Source: Nymphaea colorata (Eukaryota; Streptophyta; Magnoliopsida; Nymphaeales; Nymphaeaceae). Taken from it: 64,000 nt of DNA. The notes beneath the pieces were generated by a model, which ran no database searches, was not told where the DNA came from, and worked only from the letters and a program-made list of their open reading frames with translations. The stretch spans positions 12,512,106 through 12,576,105 of the forward strand of contig NC_045141.1 of the NCBI RefSeq assembly GCF_008831285.2. Reading direction: 5' to 3'. Numbering within the stretch: position 1 is the stretch's first letter; every line of letters starts with the position of its first letter. Shown here piece by piece: positions 46,931-59,324 of this stretch. Position numbers and translations under genes: made by a program.

Positions 46931-47532
46931 GCTATGCTTACAAAAGATGTTAAGACATAATTATATTGGGTGTTTTGATCACCCATGATCTTAGATCAGA
47001 CCTTTTCTTACTACCAGGCAAAATAAAGATTCTGAGTGTGAATCTTAGTTTAAGTTAAGATCCTTAGTTTGATGAACTATAGATTTTACCATGTATCGTC
47101 TACCACATCTGCAAAAGCAGGTTATATAAATACGCAGTCATCAAACGTCCCTTCAGAATTTATATTTTGCTTCTAATGGGATTTGCACTTGAACTTCTTT
47201 TCTAAAGATAATGTTTAACTCCAATTAGGTTTGATTCGGAAATAAATTTTCTATTCAATTTGGCCATGCATAAGGTAAGTCCATTAACTTTTTACAAAAT
47301 GTTAATTCTATTTCCCAAAATTCTTTTGCTTTCCTTTTACTGGGTTTTGACATGGAAGGAAAAATAAACGTGTGAACCTCAATTTTTGCGTAGCAAAATG
47401 TGGGAATAAATCCAATGTTTTGGCAGCAGCGGAGCAGGACATGTACATTTAAATTAAGTAAATATTTAATTGAAAAAGGAACAAAAAGACTTTTGGATAT
47501 GTAGTTAATGATTTTGTTGGCAGGTGACAACA
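46931..47532. other. Non-coding stretch, possible old MITE
   Basis: 46973-47150 begins GGGTGTTTTGATCACCCATG and ends CAGTCATCAAACGTCCC; the ends are loosely inverted, like PIF/Harbinger MITEs, and AGATC/TCTTAG words recall the one at 24618. No target duplication is clear. Nothing else is seen. Confidence 0.35.
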
Positions 47533-47540
47533 CTTATAAG

Positions 47541-47774
47541 TAAGCTTGGGTACCGGACCGGGCCAGTGCTGGGTACCCGGCACAATTTGAGCCAGGGTCA
47601 GAGCTCAAAAAAGGAGTACCGGGTCAGCCCCATATTTTTTTTAATAATTTGTATATATAAAAATAATATTTTATTACAATTAATTACATATATATATATT
47701 ATTTAATATATTTTTAAATTCAATTAGGCCGAGCTCGGGTTTTAATGGTTGGGTCGGTTCGATGCCCAGGCTTA
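47541..47774. mobile_element. hAT-type MITE (234 bp)
   Basis: Ends TAAGCTTGGGTACCGGACCG and (right, reverse complement) TAAGCCTGGGCATCGAACCG; perfect 8 bp duplication CTTATAAG (47533-47540 and 47775-47782). GC-rich ends and an AT-rich core with a short (TA)n. The organisation copies the MITE in gag at 21127. Confidence 0.92.
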
Positions 47775-48116
47775 CTTATAAGGGAGGACTCTCTCTCTCT
47801 CTCTCTTTATATATATATATATATATATATAACTTCTGCTCCTGTATTTTTGCTGGTTTATCCAGCACCGAACTAACTACAATAATGCCAGTCACATCCA
47901 ATCTATTTGAAACGATTAAAATTTCCGTTAAAAAATATTGTGATATTCCAGTTGCGTGATTAAATCTTGGAGGAAAATATCACTTTTCACTTTCTAAATC
48001 TTTACATTAAATTGTGGAGTCAATTACATTAACAACCTACGTTGTCTGCGCGTTCATTTCTTCTAAAAAAACAACAAAACATTATCCACCGAAATGTAAA
48101 TTTGAAAAACTTAATT

Positions 48117-48250
48117 TTAGGATTGGGCATCGGCCTGGTCTAAGACGACTCGACAAAGGCGGACTTGGGTAGGCCCTAAGACTTTGTCAACAACCAAGCC
48201 CGGCCCATTTTGTTACAGGGCCGAATTCGATGTCAAATGCCCAGTTCGAT
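48117..48250. repeat. Fragment of a similar MITE
   Basis: Begins TAGGATTGGGCATCGGCCTG and ends ATGCCCAGTT, with internal GGCCC/GGGCC blocks like the 21127 and 47541 elements. TTCGATGTC is repeated at its right edge. No clean duplication; probably a truncated or rearranged copy. Confidence 0.4.
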
Positions 48251-50830
48251 GTCTACCTTTCTTCACTTAACACTCTCTCTTTTAATATATCAAAATTGTT
48301 TGAAACCCTTTACACTTTATTTTTTAATATATCAAAAATTCAACAAGAATTTTTAAGAAAACTAAAATACTTGGTGAAGCAACAAGAGTTTTTAAAAGAG
48401 TTTATCGACAATGCATCAAGAATTGTTAACTAATAAAGCTAGCTGCCAACATCACGGTGAGTGACAAAGATTATATATATATATATATATAGCCAAATCG
48501 AACTATTAACCAGACCAAATCCAGCCATGATGAGCCACGGTGCCCCACCGAATGCGCAATGAAGGAACCATGGAAACAAAAAGATCTTAAGATTTATCTT
48601 GGCCGACATATTTCCAAATGCAGACTCGCGCCTGTGCTTTAGCGACGGCAATTCCTTTCCTCATCAAGCGATGGGCAGGCAATTCTTCAAGAACCCACGT
48701 GGCCCTTGTCGCACGCTTACCTGCACAAGCCATCTGCTGCAATAATTCTCCTGGGGAGTTCTTTTTTTTTTTTTCTCTTCTCCAACTGTTGAAGGATCAG
48801 CAGAAGCTCGAAGGAGCATCTACACAGCAAGAACAACGTGGTCCAGAGTTGAACACAGTTTCCTGCAATCTCTCGGGGATCTCGAGATGGGCAGGGCAGT
48901 AACATAAAGAAAAGAAATCATCAATGGGAATAGTTACTGCAATAAACAGTTAGAAAAGATAATCTCCTTCTTCTTCTTCTTCTTCTTCTTCTTCTTCTCA
49001 TCTGTCTATGGTTTATTCTTTTTTGGCAAGTTGCAGTCGCACTTAATCTCTCTTCCATGTGACTGCAACGCGATTCACCAGTAAGCATGTTCTACACTCG
49101 CAAACATGCCCCACGATGCCTATAAAAATAAACTCGAAAGAAGCCCAATGCATTAAATAAGGGAGTACAGCCTGACACACTTGCCCGGCGCCATCTGCCC
49201 TTGATTTGCCTTAAATCTGTACAGCAGCAGGCCCTCTTTCTTTTCCACCATTGACTGCATAGATTATGACGAGCCTCCGGTTGCTACGAATCCATATGTA
49301 ACCTGTACCAGTTTCAAAAGATACCAAATTGGTAAGATCCTTTGAACAATTGGAGAGCTCCAGTAGTCCTAACAATGGAGGCCTTTCGCTGTTGAGTAGG
49401 GAGATTTGATCTTTGCTGTTTTACAATTTTTAACCTCTCGTGTTTATGTAGTTGTTTTTTTTCCAGTATATGCAATTCAAGCATCTTTTAAGATGCTTGA
49501 TCACTTGGAAAAAAATCTCAGCTCTGGTGAAATTTCATTCCTTTGTACTTTTTGAAATTACTGGTGATAAAAAAAGAAAAAAGAAATCAAAATCAGCCTT
49601 CCGAGGGTATGATGATTTGATCTCCAAATCTTTCCATTCGCCATGCGAGTGAAAAAACTTTCGGGTGAAATTTGTTTCTGCTCATCGGATGCCTCTTGAA
49701 CTCCAGGAGGGTTTTACTTCAGCGACAAGTTTGGGAGAGTTAGGTTGGATTGACTAAAGAAAAATAAAAATATACACGAACAAGTGGTTCTAAACTTTGA
49801 TATTTCATGAAGGGTACAATACCCATATATATTTTTACCATTTCTTTTGGGGTGGATGATGTTTGTTACTTGCTGCTCCAGATCACCAAGGTACTTCATT
49901 TGGGATTTTTTTTTTTTAAAAAAAAAAACAAATGACTTAACTTCATGGAGCGGAGCATACTTCAGAATGGATGTTTAATATTAGCAAGTCTATCATTGTT
50001 GTGTGCATTGGTTTTTAAAAACAATTTTAAAATACATTTTAGTTATTTTCAATATAAAAATAGGCATGAGAGCCAATGAGTGTTGGCGTGAACACTTCTT
50101 CTTAGGAATTCTAAAATTATAGATTGTAATTAACAGTATAAATTTCAAAATTTGACTTTTGAAATGTTTGTTCTCTATGTCGCACACCAAACAAAAGCAT
50201 CGACACAGCCCTGAACTTAGAGGCAGGAAAAAAGGTATGCTGGTCAAGGGGAGGGGGAGGAGGAGGAGAGATGAAGTTTGGCCGCTCACCTAAACAGAAA
50301 CCGTTAAAGGACAACTTTGTGCACGATCGAGCCGCAGATGAAGCCCGGCTGCGGGCTTTGTTGAAGTTTAGAGTAAAGCATCAGATTACGTCGTGTGATT
50401 AATGAATAAATAATCCCACACCAAACCTTTGATTTATTTAACTCGAAAGCAGCACTACAGGCCACACCAAACCAGGATATCTTGGGATCTTCAATTGTGG
50501 TTTCGGTACAACGGTTTCATCTTTTAGCGGCAAAAAGAAGATCAAATTCATTCGTCAAGGAGGAAGAAGAAAACGCCAATCTGAGACCCATTATCTCACC
50601 ATCATTATTTAAATGCAAATCTAATCCCTCCCGAACTTCCTAATCTTCAATTTTAGAACTCCCCCATTTGTTTTTATTAGGGTTTATGAGTCAAAAAGGT
50701 GGGGTTTTAGTTCTCTAGCTAATTGTTTGGTGCCTACCCGTGAAAAAAAGACATGACATTTGGTATCTCTAACGATTAATGAGGCATGTCCTTTCAAAGG
50801 GGAAAAAACATGTATTTCTTCATTATATAT
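48251..50830. other. Non-coding stretch
   Basis: No gene recognised. A (CTT)n array lies at about 48964-48998 and a short (TA)n at 48471-48491. A 94-codon open stretch at 48618 has no family features. Confidence 0.35.
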
Positions 50831-50837
50831 AACGAGA

Positions 50838-50995
50838 GAGATTTTCAATTACTTGTTAAGGTGATTACTTGTCTTGGTTCTTTACTTTTTGAGATGAAAC
50901 TAAAGTTATTAAGAAACAGGTTGAGATTCTCATGCCAAGAGGCTCGAGTTATAGCAATATTAAAGCTATTCAACACTCGAAGTTAAAGTCCTACA
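50838..50995. repeat. Dispersed repeat fragment (same family as 54.2-54.7 kb)
   Basis: CTTGTTAAGGTGATTACTTG, CTTGGTTCTTTACTTTTTGA and AAACAGGTTGAGATTCTCATG match, with changes, segments of the two repeats at 54216-54700. Confidence 0.6.
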
Positions 50996-51900
50996 TGCAC
51001 CAACATGTATGTGCCTTAAAAAAAAAGGTAGATTGCGTCTACGTGCACGAACGTGTGTGTAAGGTGGATTGTAGTGTCTTAATTTTAAAAAAGTGTAGTT
51101 TAGTATGAAAAAAAAAAGTTGTTAAAGTGAATGTGGTTTTTTTTTTTTTTAATTGAAAGAGAAGGTCGAAATCTATGAGATAAAGGACTAAAGCACATCG
51201 ATTCGTTTGTGCGCTTAAAATTATATTTGATTCATTTATTATTTAATAAAAAATATCGAATTTCTTTTTTTTTATTTAACATAGAGATGATCAAAATGAT
51301 TAGCATTGACGGACGGCCTTCAAATTGGGAGATAATCGTTGTTGGGTCCACATTTGGGTCCCACCCGTCACCTCAAGCTAGCGTACAATTTTCACGAGCG
51401 AAAGCGGTGGTGAAATTCATTGGAGAATGAATTAGTTTTTTACTTATTTTTTTTAATTTTTATTTTGTTGATGTGATTGGAATCTGAGTAAAAAAAGGGG
51501 AAAATTCAAAAATACATAAAAGAAAAAATTATTGTCCTGTATTTTTTTTTTTTTCTTGTTCAACGCTAACTTGGACGGGTCCAACAGTCAACCGATCCAC
51601 CAAAGGGATGCTGACGTGTCACGCGGCAAGTATGGACCCACCGTGTCACATCAACATGAGATGACGTGGAAGGATGACCACGTGGCCTGTGGGACGAGTG
51701 GCCCTTTTTGGCTCGTAAATTCACTTGGAATCCACTTTTTGCTTGGTGTTTCAAGAAAAGCGCGGTGCACTTCCACAAAATAATATCACGGACCCATATT
51801 TGTCCAAAATTGTGGAGTGAACGCAGGATTAAAACTTTTTTCTTTTAAATGTTTACATAAAATAGGAAGCTGCCTTTCCTCCAAAGCTTTAACAAGTCTT
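50996..51900. other. Non-coding stretch
   Basis: AT-rich with poly-A/T runs. The region 51540-51780 is more GC-rich and open on both strands but encodes nothing recognisable. Confidence 0.35.
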
Positions 51901-52010
51901 GGAGGTGGAGGTGGTTGCAGGGGTGGATTGGGCCTTGGCACCACTTCAATTTAAAACAAAAAATTATATATGTATTTTAAAAAAATTCCTTTATTTTACA
52001 TAAAATTTTG

Positions 52011-52128
52011 AAAAATGATATTTTGGTTTTAATCAAAATTTAAAAACTTTAATTCGGTTTTTTTCATGAAAAAATGATATTTTGGTTTTAGTCAAAATTT
52101 AAAAACTTTAATTCGGTTTCTCTCATAA
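52011..52128. repeat. 59 bp tandem duplication
   Basis: Units 52011-52069 and 52070-52128 share GATATTTTGGTTTTA(A/G)TC, AAAATTTAAAAACTTTAATTC and GGTTT. They lie in a block (about 51915-52155) that begins GGGGTGGATTGGGCC and may be a decayed MITE related to 46038. Confidence 0.85.
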
Positions 52129-52159
52129 AAAATTTTTGGTTCTGCCTTTGGGTAGTTGG

Positions 52160-54200
52160 ACTTATGATATATCATTTAACTAGATTTAGCTCAAGTATCG
52201 TTCTTGCTACCATTGAACCATTTATAGCTCAAAAAAAAAATGTAATAACACATCAAAGAGTGACAATGACTATGAAATTCGAACCTCAAACCCCTTCAGC
52301 TGCATTGCCGCTTAATTACACTGTTGTCTTCCAGCCAAAGGCTACACTTAACTTGGCAGCAGACATTTTCTTTTCCTAATTGCCAAGTTAGGGCTGGGCA
52401 GGTTCCTATCCTTTTTATGTTTCAAGAGACACCTCTAAATATTCAACTTTATAATATTTTTTTCAATTTAAAGCCCTCAAATTCAACCCTAGTCACATGG
52501 CTGAATCTCTCGTTGTCTTCCAAATGAAGATATTATAGTAGTTCTTTTCTTAGATCAGACTACTATGTAGAAAGAACGTACATCATAAGTATAAAAAAAC
52601 GAAATGATAAATCTATTTTTTATTAAATTCTTATACCATCTTTGTTTATTAATTCTTTTCTTTCTTTATTTTTGATCGTACTCTCTCTCTCTCTAAGTGA
52701 AAAGAGACACTTACCCTGGTGGAAAGTAGAGGCAATAAGTTTATCGTATGAAATGTGAATAATTGTTGACAAATTGGTACTTATAGATGTGATTTACCTA
52801 GCTAAAAACCCTAGTCCAGGTCCATTGTTCATATTTAGTGACAGATGTACCAAATGAACTAAAATTGTACAAGTTTTCAACAAGAGATCTATGTTTAATA
52901 TTAGAGCTTTTGATTGGAATCTTGTTCTTTTTTGTATGTTTTCTAGCTATTAGCATTGGCAGCATACGGCTACCGATAACAAATGTTTAATGATGTAATT
53001 TTGACAATTCTATGAACTCAACTAACGTGGCTAATAAATTTTGTATGATACATAGCTTTAACACTTGGGAATTATAAAAAGACGACAAGTTAGTGACATT
53101 TTCTTCCGTCCACATAGAGTCTTTTATTTATATATTCAAAATCACATGATTAGGTCGTAGAGCATAGAGCCAAACTTTTGACAATTATACCATGTCCTTG
53201 TTTTTTATAATGTTTAACAAACGAGACATCTATATCTATAGGTATGGCTGCTCCTACCTCATAGCTAATACCCAATCTAAGTCCTCTAGATGAAACTGTT
53301 ATTAAAATATGAGAATGTAAGAATGTGTGTTTATTTGGAGCAGCTTTAGACCCCGAGGCCAGAGGAAAGGAGGGGGGAGGCTTCGGCCTCTTCCAGGTAC
53401 CTCTATACCTCTATAAGAATGTGTGTTTTTACTTTTTTTTTTTTTTAATTCCACGCTTTGAGAATGTCTTTCTTCTTAATTTAGGCAGTCTAAGAAAGAA
53501 TAAGAGATGTTCTTGAAACAAAAGCAACGCAATCGGAAAAAAAAATGTACCAAGTAGACGATAACTTCCGCAGAGCGGCGTATCCCTAGGTGTTGCTTGT
53601 TAAGCAAGTTCCAATTTATATAAGGATACAACCTAGGGTTGAGAAAGTGCCATAAAAGAGCTTCACCCATTGCTCCCAAGACAGTTGAGGTCTAGGTTTT
53701 CCTTTCAATTCACTCAAGGAGAAAAAGAAATTGTAAGATATAAATTCAACTTTTAAAATATTCATTTGTAAGTCGTTTGCGTATCGTCCGTACTTCATAG
53801 CAATTAACTTAACGAGGACATGCTCATCTTAGTCTCCATTTGTTTAGTTTATCGATGAGAAATACTTTTCTTTTAAATAGAATAATGTGCATGTATTTAA
53901 AAGCTAAGCATGCAACTATGGTGTGCTGCCAAGTATAGTTTAACTGTTTGGCAAGTATAATTTAACTAAGAATAAGAATGCGTTTGTCAAAAGCTCGTTA
54001 CATGGACATGTTCGATAGATGTAGCAAAAGATACACGCTAAAGTCCATGGTTTATTAAACTGAAAAAATTCGGCTCTTCTACTTGTCAAAGTATCTTACG
54101 TATACATATAAAAATGGTCCTTTTGCCCCTCCCAATTAAAAATTTACATACTTTATCTACTTTGGATTCGTACTTTTTTTACTATTAGAAAGTCCAATCG
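52160..54200. other. Non-coding stretch
   Basis: No gene or defined repeat seen; AT-rich with scattered short open stretches. Confidence 0.35.
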
Positions 54201-54215
54201 ACAATAGAGCGTGTT

Positions 54216-54705
54216 TGCTTACGGATCTAAAGTTCGACCCTTCCCCTTCGAACATCAGATAGAGTGTAGTTATGTGTTGAACATTGTGATAGATTTTCAA
54301 GGGTTAATAAAACAGGTTGTTAAAGTAGCTGTTGTTTTAGTTCTTAAACTTTGTAGAAGTAAAACCAAAACTACTAAGAAAAACAGGTTGAGATTTGTCG
54401 AACTAAAGGCTCGGGCCCTATATGGGAGTGGGTCGGGTTGTTTGTGGTATCATAACACGATTCAATACTCGAACCTTGGGTTCAACACATGTGGACACGT
54501 GTAACGTCCTGCTTTGAGAAGTTTAGTCATGTGTTAAAGATTGTAAGACATCTTCAGAGCTTATAAAAGGGGTTGTTAAAGTAGTTTGTTGTCTTGGTTC
54601 CTAACTTTTTTAGAACTAGAATCGAAACTACTAAAAGATGGGTTGAGATATGTTGAACCAGGAGCCTGAGCCCAGTGTACGATTAGGTTTGTCATTTCAT
54701 CCACA
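54216..54705. repeat. Two tandem copies of a dispersed LTR-like repeat
   Basis: Copy 1 (about 54216-54500) and copy 2 (about 54501-54705, truncated) share GTTGTTAAAGTAG, TTGT(T/C)TT(A/G)GTTC, AGAA(G/C)TA(A/G)AA, AAACTACTAA and GGTTGAGAT(T/A)TGT(C/T)GAAC. At the junction TGTAACGTCCTGCTTTGAG reads like an LTR start, and CTTATAAAAGGGG in copy 2 like a TATA box. Small LTR elements (TRIMs) have this make-up. No coding region between the copies. Confidence 0.5.
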
Positions 54706-54709
54706 CTAT

Positions 54710-56208
54710 TAAGATCCCCTAGTTGCTTAATTAGTGGATCTCACCTAAAATAAATTTCATATCAACATCAAATTTGAGATCGGAGGTTATCAAACACCGA
54801 ATTAGAGGATGTGAAGGGCTTATAATTAAATGAAATGTTATCTTAAGATTGCTTAAGAATAAAGATATTGCAAAGCAAGTCCAATTAATCTTAGTGGAAA
54901 ACACACCATGATATAATTATGACTAAAGAAAGGACAAAGGCAGCTGACTTTTGCAACCCCAAGTGTTGGTGTTGCTTGACTTTTGGGCTCCCCGTGTCTT
55001 CTAAGTCAAAAATACTTTCTTTTTCCTTTCTTCTAAACAATAACTTAAACACACATGCATCTTACCTAACAAGACACAAACCTAAAATAAAGTCCTCTAT
55101 TAATGCTCATCTTCAATAATTGCATCTACCAAGTCAAAATAAAAGAATTTAAATATGAAAAGCAAGAACACCATTGGAGCAATAAACCCAAATCAAAAAG
55201 TTGTAATGATCTAAATCCCTTTCAAAAACTAGAGAAAAAGCATTTAATGGGTTGTTTGGGATTCAAAATGGTTTGCTACTGTTGCAGGCAAAGGGCAGAT
55301 ACATTGAAAAGTAACAGTGGCGTTGTCAAATGCCTCCTAAGGGGTCGTACTGTGTGAGTGTTCGTTGAATCTATTCAAAGATTGTGCATATTCGTGAAAC
55401 ATTTGAACAAGTGCTCCATGATTCTGCACCAATCTTGGGGATAAATTTATGGAACACTCACATATTATATCTATGATCTTTGTATTTGCCATTAGTTATG
55501 GGTTCCCGTGTCAACCACCTCATCGTCGTCTCTATAGGAGGGGCCTATAGCAATGTACTGGCTCGACCCGACCCGACCCGGCCGAGCTGTATTAGAGTAG
55601 GCTTTAGGTTCATTATGAGCTCTTAGTTCCTAAAAAATTGCCTCACTGTTCTTTCAAATCAAGTGCACAACAAATGTGGAACAAAATTATGGGGATTGGC
55701 CTCGTTTTCAAAAGATTTTCCACTATAAGGTAATGCCAACAAGAGCTACCTGCAATTTCTTGCACCATGAATGGTGTATTGAGCCTCCGGCCATGATTAA
55801 GCCTTAAAAGCGACCCGTGGACCTCCATGGACCGGTACTTTTTTTTTTTTTTTCTTTGTGCAGCACAGCTACAGCACAGGCTCTGCACTATCGGTATCTC
55901 ATGTGAATCTGTGATCCATGATACGGACCGGCTGACGTTGAGAATACGAAAGATTTTAGATCTCCCCACGATGCTGCGGGTCCGAATCCGGTACTGGACC
56001 ACTTCACTCCAAGTCTGGATCCATCGCTGTCTTTTGAGGGACCCAGTGAAGTAGTCTATCATTTCCACATCGTCATCGCCATCAGTGTCATGAACAACGC
56101 CAATCTGATCTTATCTTTTAAGCCTGCCTCCCCAACTATACTCTTAATGTTGGTCAAGGCACAGAAACGGGTCTGAACTTTAGAGGATTCAAGATCCAGT
56201 TTTTAGGT
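54710..56208. other. Non-coding stretch
   Basis: No credible gene. 55558-55592 has a CGACCCGACCCGACCCGGCC run of the type found at MITE ends, without a partner end. A 141-codon open stretch on the minus strand at 55643-56068 has no recognisable features. Confidence 0.35.
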
Positions 56209-56216
56209 CTTTTAGG

Positions 56217-56742
56217 TAGGGGTGAACAACGTCATTAAAGCTCGGCTCATGAATGAGTTCGAGCCGAGTCATTTGCTTAACGAGTCAAGCTCGAGTTCAT
56301 GAGTTGACTCGTTCAAATAATTAAGTTGAATTCGAGCTCAACACATAACTGCCAAGTCGAGTTTGAGCCTTAATCGAGCTTGTTGAGACTTAATCAAGTC
56401 GATATATTCAAATGAGCTTATGAGTTTGTCGAGCCTTAATCGAGTTGAGCTCGAGCTCAACACGTAACCATGAATACAAATTCTATTCAAACGAGTTTGT
56501 CGAGTCTTACTCGAATCGAGCTCGAGCTCAACACATAACCATGAATATAAATTCTATTCAAACGAGCTTGTTGAGCCTTAATCGAGTCAAGCTCGAGCTA
56601 AACATGTAACTACCGAGTAGAGCTCGAGCTGCTTCTGTCGAGCTATTCTCTAGCTCGAGCGGAGTCGAGCTTGAGGTTTAACTAGTCGAGCGGAGTTCAA
56701 GCTGACTGAACTCGGGCTCGACTCGGCTCGTGTTCGCCCCTA
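56217..56742. mobile_element. hAT-type MITE (526 bp) with internal tandem repeats
   Basis: Ends TAGGGGTGAACAACG and (right, reverse complement) TAGGGGCGAACACGAG; flanking 8 bp CTTTTAGG and GTTTTAGG (7 of 8; 56209-56216 and 56743-56750). The interior is made of GAGCTCGAGCTCAACAC..., CATGAATA(C/T)AAATTC and CAAACGAG(T/C)TTGT(C/T)GAG units repeated about every 70 bp. CTCGGCTC/GAGCCGAG occurs at both ends. Confidence 0.88.
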
Positions 56743-56750
56743 GTTTTAGG

Positions 56751-57870
56751 GATGATACCACGAAGAGGCCGAAGCTCCACTCCTTTTTCCTCTAATCCTG
56801 AGATCTAGTTTTGACAGCTCTAGTAGGATACGGGTTCTACTTAAACCAAAATAAGTGATTAGCTTTTTATCATTATAAAACTGATTTTGGAACCTTTTTC
56901 ACACTCAAGTCACGCCAAGATACTAGAGAAATGAAAGCTGTAAAATCGGATTTATAATTTTGTGCTGATCCAGTTCTAACAACTGATTTATTGCAATTGA
57001 TAGAAAAAAATGAATACATGTTCTTAGATCATAAAGATAGAGATTATTCCTACGTTTGCTATTTATCATGAAATTTGAAGCATGTTTAACATCACTTGTT
57101 CATACTTTTAACACAATGACACAAAGTAAATGATTTTTCCAGTCCTGAAGTTCATAGCAGAACTTCTTAATTTTCAGTTCATGTCACTTCGAGTCTCGAG
57201 AAGCATAGTGTAGCTGGTCACACTAGTGGGTTGATAATCGAAGAAATTAAGTTAGATCCGGTTCAGCATAACATATCTCTATCCATATGTCAAAATCAGT
57301 ACTCAAGGATTCAAGTTGGATGTATCCATCCAATCAGCTAGGGTTCCAAAATGCCCACATCAAAGCTTGGAGCCATTCATATGATCCAGACTTTGAAAGG
57401 TAACCCCTCCTCATAAAAAACGCCAATAATTCCACCTCTAATTGGAATCTCTCTTGATTGATTATTGGTTACATCAAACAGCATCTGGCCCGTTGACATC
57501 CTCGGATCGACGAATCGTGACTGTCCAATTATTAGCAGCTACCGACTCGTTATTATCTTCTCTAAAGTGATAGAACTACATGAAATAAACGTTTCAAAAA
57601 TATATTAAAAAAGCTGATCAAGCTAACTTTGTTTTAATTTTGTATTATATATATATAAAATTGTATTCATGTTAGTAAAAACTGAATACATCAGGCGTGA
57701 CTCTAAGGAGTTGTAGTAGTGCATTTGCAAGGTGGTCCACTTTTAAAGGGACTTGTGTTTGAATCCGGAATGGGTCATTGTCATGGTCTAGTGTGCTTTT
57801 CATCTGAACTATAATAAGTCACAAAATATGATTTGTGAACCTTGAGGATGGAGGACACAAGGAGACAGTT
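56751..57870. other. Non-coding stretch
   Basis: Nothing recognised; AT-rich. Confidence 0.35.
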
Positions 57871-58020
57871 GCCTCTTTTAAGCGCAATGGCCTCTTTTAA
57901 GCGCAGTGGCCTCTTTTAAGCGCAGTGGAAAGAACAACTCACCTTCAAAACAAGAAATTTGAACAACTCACCTTCAAAACAAGAAATTTGAACAACTCAC
58001 CTTCAAAACAAGAAATTTAT
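57871..58020. repeat. Two adjacent minisatellites (19 bp x3 and 29 bp x3)
   Basis: Three 19 bp units GCCTCTTTTAAGCGCARTG at 57871-57927, then six bases later three 29 bp units starting AACAACTCACCTTC (57933, 57962, 57991). Within each array the units are identical or differ by one base, so both expanded recently. Confidence 0.95.
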
Positions 58021-59254
58021 TGTTTATGTATTCGCTTTGAAGATTAAAACAAATTCATTCAACACGGTGTTTGATGAATCTACTTTAATATTTATGATAA
58101 ATACTTGAAATAGTATGTTACTATTGCTATTGCCAAACTTATCTTGATTTGTTTTTTTTTTTGTATGCAAAGATGTTTTTGTACTTTTTTTCATTCTTTT
58201 TGAAGAAATGGCTATACGATTATTTTATTCAATTTTTTAGATTTTCTTAATTAGATAGAAGAAAAAGACATCAAGTAAATTTAAAAAAAAAGAAGAAAGG
58301 AGACAAAGTAGAAAGAGCAAACCAAACTCGTTGGGTTAATTTATTACATTGTCAAAGATAGAAGCGACTTCTTTAAGTCGTAATCAACTCAAATTAATCG
58401 GTAGCCCACTTGAGTTGTGTGGAGCTGGAAAGATTGGATATGTCTCAACAATTAAAAGGACAAGCACGAAGACTTTCTTGAAACTGGCAGGATTTTCAGA
58501 ATATTTTATAGCAAATGCTTATCTGAGAGACAGGGATCATAATTAAATTTGAGGATCTAAGTTCCATTCCAACTCTATAATTTCATCAAGTTAATTAGGA
58601 GAAAAGATGAGAAGGGAAAGCGATTCGCATTTTAACTCCATAAATCCCAAAATTCTAGAATGTCGAGATTAGATCTGATATGAAACAGCCAAAAAGTCCT
58701 TGAATCCATTACTATACACACAAGACTAGTCACCTAACTTTTACATGTGTCCAATAGTTGATCGCATCATATACTTGAGCCTTTTTTTTTTTTATTTGAT
58801 CCTATTTAATACTTGAGATTGCTCCAAGCAGGCAAATTTCCATGTTATATTCGTGTATCAGAAAATATAGTGTGATTATGTTTACCGTTTATTTTTTTAT
58901 AATATGCTTATAATCGTACTTTTTTTTCCATAACAACAACGTATATTCTTAAAACATAGATGGTGCAATGCATCCGATCTTAAGTAATTAATTAAAAAAT
59001 AATAATATTTTTTTTAGGGTGAGTGGTTCATTCCAGCGCCATAAAACTCACATATGATACTGATAAAAATCTCTAAAAAATGTGGGGTAGCTAGTCGTAT
59101 TAGAGGGCTGGTTTGTCCATTACTACACTCTAGTTTGATAAGTATAACCATCACAGTGTATACAAGTTTTAGTTTTAAGTGAATTTAGTTGATAAATATA
59201 ACGACCACAAATTTTATATAATAATTGATAAATATATCGATCTCAAAATAAATA

Positions 59255-59258
<4 letters not shown>
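58021..59258. other. Non-coding stretch
   Basis: AT-rich with poly-A/T runs. A 65-codon open stretch at 58349 has no family features. Confidence 0.35.

Positions 59259-59322
<64 letters not shown>
59259..59322. repeat. (TA)n microsatellite
   Basis: Uninterrupted TA array of about 64 bp. Confidence 0.97.

Positions 59323-59324
<2 letters not shown>

Noticed and set aside
55643-56068. 141-codon minus-strand open stretch
   Set aside because: No recognisable motif, poly-Lys run from a T tract, no splice or context support.
57871-58020. CRISPR-like array
   Set aside because: Head-to-tail repeats without spacers in a plant genome; plain minisatellites.
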